From NCBI GenBank assembly GCA_035415725.1, contig DAOOGN010000098.1, positions 1 to 15,462 on the forward strand: a stretch of 15,462 nucleotides of DNA, read 5' to 3'. The position numbers and the translations under genes were made by a program. Origin of the DNA: DSWT01 sp035415725 (GTDB taxonomy: Bacteria; Chloroflexota; Anaerolineae; B4-G1; SLSP01). Every line of letters begins with the position of its first letter. The stretch's first letter is position 1. A model generated the notes under the pieces. The model did not search any database. It saw only the letters and a program-made list of their open reading frames with translations, and had not been told where the DNA came from. Positions 7,061 to 12,241 of this stretch are shown here, piece by piece.

Positions 7061-7133
7061 ACTCCTCCTGTCCTCTTAACCGGAAAAATGACTCAAAGTG
7101 TATTCAATTGTCTGATGTCCACGTGAATAACTC

Positions 7134-8462
7134 TCACCCCTGCAAAAACCGAGGTAAGCCCCGCATCTTGCCGTCTCCCAAACGCTTCATCATCTTCTGC
7201 ATCTGACGATGCTGGTTCAGGAGTTGGTTAATCTGTTGCACATTCGTTCCACTGCCGGCAGCAATGCGCCGTTTACGGCTGGCGTTGAGAATTCGCGGGT
7301 TCCGACGTTCCTCTGCCGTCATGGAAAGGATAATCGCTTCGACGGACTTGAGGTTTTTCTCGGCCTCCAGCTTTTCGAGGTCGACGCCTTTGAGCGCTTT
7401 GCCCAAGCCGGGAATCATTCCCAACAGCTCATTGAGCGGCCCCATCTTGCGCACCTGGCGCAATTGATCCAGGAAATCTTCCAGATCGAATTCGCCTTTG
7501 CGTAGTTTCTGCTCCATTTCGGCAGCCTGAGCTTCGTCAAAAGCCGTCTCGGCGCGCTCGATTAAAGAGAGCACATCGCCCATGCCCAGGATGCGGCTGG
7601 CAAGCCGCTCAGGATGGAAGGGTTCCAACGCCCCGGTCTTCTCGCCGGTTCCCAGGAACTTGATGGGCACGCCGGTCACTTCGCGCATGCTGATCGCTGC
7701 ACCGCCGCGCGCATCACCGTCCACTTTCGTCAGGATCAGCCCGGTCAGCCCGACGCGCTCATGGAAGCCTTGTGCGATGTGCACCGCTTCCTGCCCGGTC
7801 ATCGCATCGGCCACGAGAAGAATTTCGACCGGATGGACGCGATCCCGAATGGCGACTAATTCTGTCATCATCGCTTCATCGATCTGCAAGCGTCCGGCTG
7901 TATCCAGTAAGACGATGTCCGAGCCACGGGTGCGGGCGTCCTCAAGACTATGCGCGCAGATGTCCGGCGGTTTGGCAGTACGATCGCTGTAGACGGGGAC
8001 GTTGATCTGGCGTCCCAGGACTTCCAGTTGGGTGATCGCGGCGGGCCGGTAGGTATCAGCCGCCACCATCAGCGGGAAATGCCCCTGAGAACGGAGATGC
8101 AACGCCAGCTTGGCCACCATGGTCGTCTTGCCGGAGCCTTGCAACCCCACCAGCATGATGACGTAAGGAGCGTGCCCCTTCAACTCCAACCGTCCAGGCT
8201 CGCCCAGCGTCACCACAAGTTCCTGGTGGACGATCTTGATCATTTGCTGGGCGGGATTCAAAGCGCGCGAAATTTCTTCGCCCACGGCCTTTTCCCGAAC
8301 GCGATCAACAAAGTCTTTGACGACTTTGTAGTTGACGTCCGCTTCTAAAAGTGCCAGCCGGATTTCTCTAAGGACTGCATTGACGTCTTCCTCGCGTAAA
8401 ATGCCGCGTTTACCCAAGCGGTCGAAGACGCTTTGTAGTTTCGCACTTAAAGATTCAAACAT
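7134..8462 (-). CDS. ffh: Signal recognition particle protein Ffh (SRP54)
   Basis: Ffh is the GTPase of the signal recognition particle. It binds hydrophobic signal sequences on ribosomes with 4.5S RNA and delivers them to FtsY. The 442-residue protein has an N-domain helical bundle (about 1-90). The G-domain carries the P-loop GLQGSGKTTMVAKL (106-119), DTYRPAA (136-142), DTAGRLQ (187-193), TKVDGDARGG (245-254) and FLGTGEK (269-275). The methionine-rich M-domain runs from about 295, with the RNA-binding stretch RILNASRKRRIAAGSG (390-405) and MQKMMKRLG (421-429) at the end. All catalytic motifs are intact and the length is normal. It is the first gene of the minus-strand operon. A good promoter lies 29-56 bases upstream, and GAGG precedes the start. 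The 4.5S RNA gene is not visible in this window. Confidence 0.98.
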   Translation of the reverse strand: MFESLSAKLQSVFDRLGKRGILREEDVNAVLREIRLALLEADVNYKVVKDFVDRVREKAVGEEISRALNPAQQMIKIVHQELVVTLGEPGRLELKGHAPYVIMLVGLQGSGKTTMVAKLALHLRSQGHFPLMVAADTYRPAAITQLEVLGRQINVPVYSDRTAKPPDICAHSLEDARTRGSDIVLLDTAGRLQIDEAMMTELVAIRDRVHPVEILLVADAMTGQEAVHIAQGFHERVGLTGLILTKVDGDARGGAAISMREVTGVPIKFLGTGEKTGALEPFHPERLASRILGMGDVLSLIERAETAFDEAQAAEMEQKLRKGEFDLEDFLDQLRQVRKMGPLNELLGMIPGLGKALKGVDLEKLEAEKNLKSVEAIILSMTAEERRNPRILNASRKRRIAAGSGTNVQQINQLLNQHRQMQKMMKRLGDGKMRGLPRFLQG

Positions 8463-8490
8463 AGCTATCCAGCCTCATACAATCAGGTAC

Positions 8491-8518
8491 ATTCTAACGG
8501 ATATTGCGAATTCGTCAA
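8491..8518 (-). promoter_or_regulatory. Sigma-70-type promoter of the ffh operon
   Basis: Read on the minus strand, TTGACG (8513-8518) and TAGAAT (8491-8496) are separated by 16 bases. Both boxes are one to two bases from consensus. Transcription would begin near 8484, giving a leader of about 20 bases before the ffh ATG. No terminator is seen between here and topA, so it may drive all seven genes. Confidence 0.7.
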
Positions 8519-8564
8519 GCATTGTCGATCTTGCAAAACTCCAGAAGCACGGCATAATATCACT

Positions 8565-8808
8565 GTAACTATTTAGCCGCCTGTGCTAGATTGCGAACGG
8601 GACTTTGGGGATGGTGCATAAGGTATTGACACTTCGGCCATCGGTGATGACCCTCTCATCTCCCAACCCCCTTCTCCCCCGCCAGCGGAGGAGAAGGGGG
8701 CGAAAAAGCGGGGGTGTGGCAGGCGGCGAAGCCGCCTGCCACACCCCCTACAGAAAGCCCCCCTTCCCCAGGGAAGGGGGGCAGGGGGAATGGGCTGATA
8801 GAAACACG
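8565..8808 (+). repeat. Three-hairpin intergenic repeat (copy 2, essentially full length)
   Basis: The copy begins GTAACTATTTAGCCGCC and passes through GGGACTTTGGGGATGGTGC and GACACTTCGGCCATCGGTGA. Three G/C-rich hairpins follow, at 8667-8700, 8710-8748 and 8758-8781, and it ends GGGCTGATAGAAACACG. The copy at 15231-15457 matches it in order and mostly base by base. The middle hairpin is an 18-bp perfect stem with a GAA loop, whereas in copy 3 it has only 8 bp. There is no open reading frame of interest, no flanking transposase and no obvious target duplication. The ends and size would fit a MITE-like or structured-RNA repeat. Confidence 0.85.
8710..8748. repeat. Perfect 18-bp hairpin inside repeat copy 2
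   Basis: GGGGGTGTGGCAGGCGGC (8710-8727) and its exact reverse complement (8731-8748) flank the 3-base loop GAA. It is the longest perfect palindrome I found in the window. The corresponding hairpin in copy 3 (15373-15392) keeps GGGGGTGT/ACACCCCC but lacks the inner ten base pairs. Confidence 0.9.
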
Positions 8809-8904
8809 CCTATCTCGTCATCCAAAAGTGCCTGGCATACCAAAATCCACGCCAAATCTGGTATGGAATAAGTTGTTTCGCCAGGTTAACTAGCCTGAAT
8901 AGCT

Positions 8905-8943
8905 ATTGAAAAAATTGCTATGTTCACAAGACTAAAAGTTTAC
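8905..8943 (+). promoter_or_regulatory. 39-bp conserved block upstream of PBP1A (copy of the block at 826-865)
   Basis: The block reads ATTGAAAAAATTGCTATG through GACTAAAAGTTTAC and ends 49 bases before the PBP1A ATG. It differs from the cvpA copy at three positions only. The module CTAGCCTGAATAG lies just before it here, but just after it at cvpA. It may be a promoter or operator shared by two envelope genes. TTGAAA could be a -35 box, but no convincing -10 lies at the right distance. Confidence 0.5.
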
Positions 8944-8992
8944 AAAAAAAGAACCGATCCGCCCGGAAGAGCGGGCAGAAAATGAGGTAAAG

Positions 8993-11900
8993 ATGGCACA
9001 GAAACATACTTCCGTTCCCTTGCTGCGCTCGCTGGTCATCATCGACCGTGAGCGGAAAAGGCACAAGAGCCGCACCGGTTTTAATCTGATCTTGCGGATC
9101 GTCGGGCTGGCGATCTTGATTTCAATCCTGGCTACAGGGGTGGTCATCGGAATGGGCGTAGGCAGCGCCGCCGCAGCCTATAACACTATCACCGACAACC
9201 TGCCGACGCCGGACGATGTCGCCAGGGCCAGCGTGCAGACTTTCGAGACGACTAAAATTTACGACCGTACCGGCAAACATTTGCTCTACGAGGTGATCGA
9301 TCCCAACGCCGGGGATCGGAACTGGGTGTCTCTATCGGCAGTGCCCGATTATGTGGTATGTGGGACAGTCGCCGCCGAAGACAAGACCTTCTGGACTAAC
9401 CCCGGTTTCAATACACGCGGCTTACTGCGCGCGTTTTACTCCAATCTGCAAGGGGAGGATATTCAGGGTGGTTCGTCGATTACCCAACAGGTTGTCAAGA
9501 ACTCCGTGATTCCCATTGAGGAACGTTATGAGAAAAGCTACACGCGCAAGATCAAGGAAATCCTCATCGCCATAGAATTGACGCGCCTGTACAGCAAAGA
9601 GGAAATTTTGGAATGGTACATCAACACCAACCTGTATGCGAATCTGGCGTATGGGATCGATGCGGCGGCGCGGGTCTACTTCGGGAAATCTGTCGGCGAA
9701 CTGACTCTTTCGGAGGCGGCGACCCTCATCGCCATCCCGCAGTATCCGCTGCTCAACCCCTTCGATGCGCCAGAAGAGGCACTCGAACGCAAGGGCATCA
9801 TCCTGAAACGCATGGTCGAAGAAGGTTGCATCACCAGCGAGGAGGCCAAAGCCGCCGAAGCGGAACCGTGGAAGCTGGCACAATCCAACAAACGTTTCGA
9901 CATCCAGGCGCCGCACTTCTCGATGTACGTGCGCCATCAATTGGAAAGTATGTTCTCGCCCGAACTGGTGGCGGGCGGCGGCCTGCGCGTCTACACCACT
10001 CTCGACGTGGATTTGAACAACCAGGCGCAGTGTACCGTGCAAACGTATCTGCGCATTCTCAAAGGCGAAGACCCGGCCGTGGTCATCCCGGAGGCTGTCG
10101 CGGCGGGATGTGAGGCGGCGCAATATCTCCCCGACGTGCCGGCCAGTCGCATCGGCAAGGATTTCAATATCACGAACTCCGCCATCGTCGTCATCCGCCC
10201 CACAACAGGCGAGATTTTGGCGATGGTGGGGAGCGCCGACTACTGGAATGACGCCATCGACGGCAAGTTCAATGTGGCGGTAGACGGGCTACGCCAGCCG
10301 GGGTCCTCGTTCAAACCCTTCACCTATGTCACCTTCCTGGCGCAGGGGCACAACGCCGCTTATATGTTCCTCGATGTGCGACAGGCATTCGACCAGGGGC
10401 CGGGGATGGCACCTTACGTCCCGGAAGACTACACCCGCACTTACAATGGTCCGGTCAGTATGCGCAGTGCTCTGGCCCGCTCTCTCAACATTCCGGCAGT
10501 GGAAGCCATGTCCATCGCCGGCATCGACAACGTGCTCCGCACCGCCCATCGGATGGGGATCACGACGCTTGATAAGGGCCTACAACACTACGGCCTGAGC
10601 CTGACGCTGGGTGGCGGTGAAGTCAAGTTGATCGATATGACGTATGCGTTCACCGTTTTTGCCAACAACGGCCTGATGTTCGGGCAGCCTGTTCCTGAAT
10701 CAGAACAACGCCCCAACTTCCGCGAGTTGAACCCCGTCGCCATCCTGCGGGTCGAAGATCGCAACGGCAAGGTCCTCTACGAGTATAATCAGCCGGAATC
10801 CCGTCAGATTCTCGATTCACGTCTCGCTTATTTGATGACCAACATTCTGTCTGACCGGCAAGCGCGCATTCCTACCTTCGGCACCCCCAACGCTTTGGAA
10901 CTGGCGAACGAACGTCCGGCAGGCGGCAAAACCGGGACGACCAATAACTTCACCGATAACTGGGCTGTAGGATTCACGCCGCAGATCGCCGTGGGGGTCT
11001 GGCAGGGCAACAAAGATGCGGAAGATTACATGATCAACACCGACGGTATCCGCGGCGCGGCTTACATCTGGCACGCTGTGATCGAATACGCGCTCAAGGA
11101 TGAACCTATCGTTCCCTTCACGCGCCCCGAAGGATTAGTCGACGTCACCGTCTGCTCGGTATCGGGTCTGTTACCCAACGGCCATTGTCCTACCCGCACC
11201 GAGATTATGATCCCCGGCACGGAGCCGACCGAAGTGGACAATATCCATCAGGTCTTTCTGGTGAACCGCGAAACGGGCAAACTGGCGACGATTTACACCC
11301 CGCCGGAATTGGTGGAGGAGCGCGTCTATATGGTTTTACCGCCGGAGGCTCAAGATTGGATCAACAGTCTGCCGGAGGAACGCAAAGTCGACATTCCGCC
11401 GACAGAGTACGATACGATCTACGGGCCTAATCAGGCACAGGCCGAGGTCGCCATCATTTCCCCCACGGCTTATTCTTACGTCCGCGGCGTGGTGCCCATC
11501 ACCGGCAACGCGCGCGGTGGGAACTTCGCCTTTTTCCGGCTGGTCTTCGGCAAAGGGCTGAACCCCACCGAATGGAGGCAAATCGGGCCGGACCACGGTA
11601 ACCAGGTGGATAACAACATCCTGGAATTTTTCGACACCGCCGGCCTTGAAGATGGACCGTACACGTTGCAACTTCAGGTTATCGGACAGGATCAGGGCGT
11701 GCGCCAGGCGACGCTGCAATTCACCGTCGACAACACGCCACCCAAAGTAGACCTCACCTACCCCCCAGAGGGGGCCGCCTATACGTATGGTGTCGATGAA
11801 TGGGTCAACATTAACGCCGAGGTCAATGACCAATACGCAATTGCCCGCGTGGACTTCTATAAAGACGATGAGGCAGAACCCTTCAAATCCCGCACTATCG

Positions 11901-12028
11901 CGCCGTTCAATGTGAACTGGACGCTGGGTGGACCTGGGACGTACAAATTCCACGTGATCGTCTACGACGCCGCCGGGAACAAGACGGAGACGGAGCCGGT
12001 AACCATCCGCGTCGTAGCTAAAAATTGA
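8993..12028 (+). CDS. Class A penicillin-binding protein (PBP1A-like) with C-terminal Ig-like domain
   Basis: A bifunctional cell-wall enzyme that polymerises lipid II into glycan strands and cross-links the stem peptides outside the membrane. The 1011-residue protein has a basic cytoplasmic start and one membrane anchor (about 31-58). The GT51 domain includes AAEDKTFW (127-134, catalytic Glu129), GGSSITQQVVKN (159-170) and KIKEILIAIELTR (186-198). The transpeptidase has SSFK (438-441, nucleophile Ser438), SLN (497-499) and KTGT (646-649). A segment with Cys720 and Cys732 (CSVSGLLPNGHC) follows. The last 200 residues contain an Ig-like domain (about 914-1008) and probably a second beta-rich domain before it (about 817-910). 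GT motif 1 reads EDKTFWTNPG, with Asn136 where His is usual. The start has GAGGT nine bases upstream. It is monocistronic and ends at an intrinsic terminator. Confidence 0.95.
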   Translation: MAQKHTSVPLLRSLVIIDRERKRHKSRTGFNLILRIVGLAILISILATGVVIGMGVGSAAAAYNTITDNLPTPDDVARASVQTFETTKIYDRTGKHLLYEVIDPNAGDRNWVSLSAVPDYVVCGTVAAEDKTFWTNPGFNTRGLLRAFYSNLQGEDIQGGSSITQQVVKNSVIPIEERYEKSYTRKIKEILIAIELTRLYSKEEILEWYINTNLYANLAYGIDAAARVYFGKSVGELTLSEAATLIAIPQYPLLNPFDAPEEALERKGIILKRMVEEGCITSEEAKAAEAEPWKLAQSNKRFDIQAPHFSMYVRHQLESMFSPELVAGGGLRVYTTLDVDLNNQAQCTVQTYLRILKGEDPAVVIPEAVAAGCEAAQYLPDVPASRIGKDFNITNSAIVVIRPTTGEILAMVGSADYWNDAIDGKFNVAVDGLRQPGSSFKPFTYVTFLAQGHNAAYMFLDVRQAFDQGPGMAPYVPEDYTRTYNGPVSMRSALARSLNIPAVEAMSIAGIDNVLRTAHRMGITTLDKGLQHYGLSLTLGGGEVKLIDMTYAFTVFANNGLMFGQPVPESEQRPNFRELNPVAILRVEDRNGKVLYEYNQPESRQILDSRLAYLMTNILSDRQARIPTFGTPNALELANERPAGGKTGTTNNFTDNWAVGFTPQIAVGVWQGNKDAEDYMINTDGIRGAAYIWHAVIEYALKDEPIVPFTRPEGLVDVTVCSVSGLLPNGHCPTRTEIMIPGTEPTEVDNIHQVFLVNRETGKLATIYTPPELVEERVYMVLPPEAQDWINSLPEERKVDIPPTEYDTIYGPNQAQAEVAIISPTAYSYVRGVVPITGNARGGNFAFFRLVFGKGLNPTEWRQIGPDHGNQVDNNILEFFDTAGLEDGPYTLQLQVIGQDQGVRQATLQFTVDNTPPKVDLTYPPEGAAYTYGVDEWVNINAEVNDQYAIARVDFYKDDEAEPFKSRTIAPFNVNWTLGGPGTYKFHVIVYDAAGNKTETEPVTIRVVAKN

Positions 12029-12067
12029 GGGTTCTTCAGAATTTCGTGGGGTCGAAATAAGAAACCG

Positions 12068-12123
12068 GCCACGGATTGACACGCAAGGTATAAAAAATCA
12101 GTGCAATCCGTGTCATCCGTGGC
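12068..12123. repeat. Palindromic repeat with GCCACGGATTGACACG ends
   Basis: The left arm GCCACGGATTGACACG (12068-12083) and the right arm CGTGTCATCCGTGGC (12109-12123) pair with one bulged base around a 25-base AT-richer loop. The words AATCCGTGTCATCCGTGGC are familiar from dispersed repeats in environmental bacterial genomes; that recollection is not checked here. It lies 40 bases after the PBP1A stop. Confidence 0.6.
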
Positions 12124-12198
12124 AAAAACTAAAGCTGTTTTTCCATCACCATGCAAAGTCCCTCAGAACCCAAATTGAGTCAAAAGGGCGTCAACGCA

Positions 12199-12232
12199 AG
12201 CGGCGATACTCTTGCAAGTATCGCCGCTTTTT
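12199..12232 (+). terminator. Rho-independent terminator of the PBP1A gene
   Basis: A perfect 12-bp stem, AGCGGCGATACT with AGTATCGCCGCT, surrounds the 6-base loop CTTGCA and is followed by five T's on the plus strand. It lies about 170 bases after the PBP1A stop. On the minus strand no T-run follows the stem, so it is probably not a terminator for the ATPase gene, whose stop is at 12242. Confidence 0.9.
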
Positions 12233-12241
12233 GGGTCCAAG

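Larger units (their letters stand above)
8519..8992. other. Divergent ffh / PBP1A intergenic region
   Basis: This gap beyond the ffh promoter carries no gene. It holds a full copy of the three-hairpin repeat (8565-8808), a small inverted pair ATACCA/TGGTAT (8837-8842 and 8859-8864), and the CTAGCCTGAATAG module (8890-8902). It also holds the 39-bp block shared with cvpA (8905-8943), and a short GCCCG/CGGGC stem (about 8961-8976) just before the PBP1A ribosome-binding site GAGGT. The PBP1A promoter should lie in the last 120 bases, but no clear -35/-10 pair stands out. Confidence 0.6.
12029..12241. other. Convergent PBP1A / ATPase intergenic region
   Basis: No gene is seen. The gap holds an imperfect palindromic repeat (12068-12123) and a strong intrinsic terminator (12199-12232), which abuts the ATPase stop codon. 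Confidence 0.7.

Noticed and set aside
826..8943. An invertible segment bounded by the inverted 40-bp blocks around the ffh-topA operon
   Set aside because: The blocks are only 40 bp, no recombinase is nearby, and both copies sit in promoter-like positions facing outward. Inversion would carry off neither flanking gene, so there is no sign of a switch.
9422..10123. A 233-codon minus-strand open frame inside the PBP1A gene
   Set aside because: It lies opposite the GT51 domain and shows no protein-like features. It is a shadow of a high-G+C gene.
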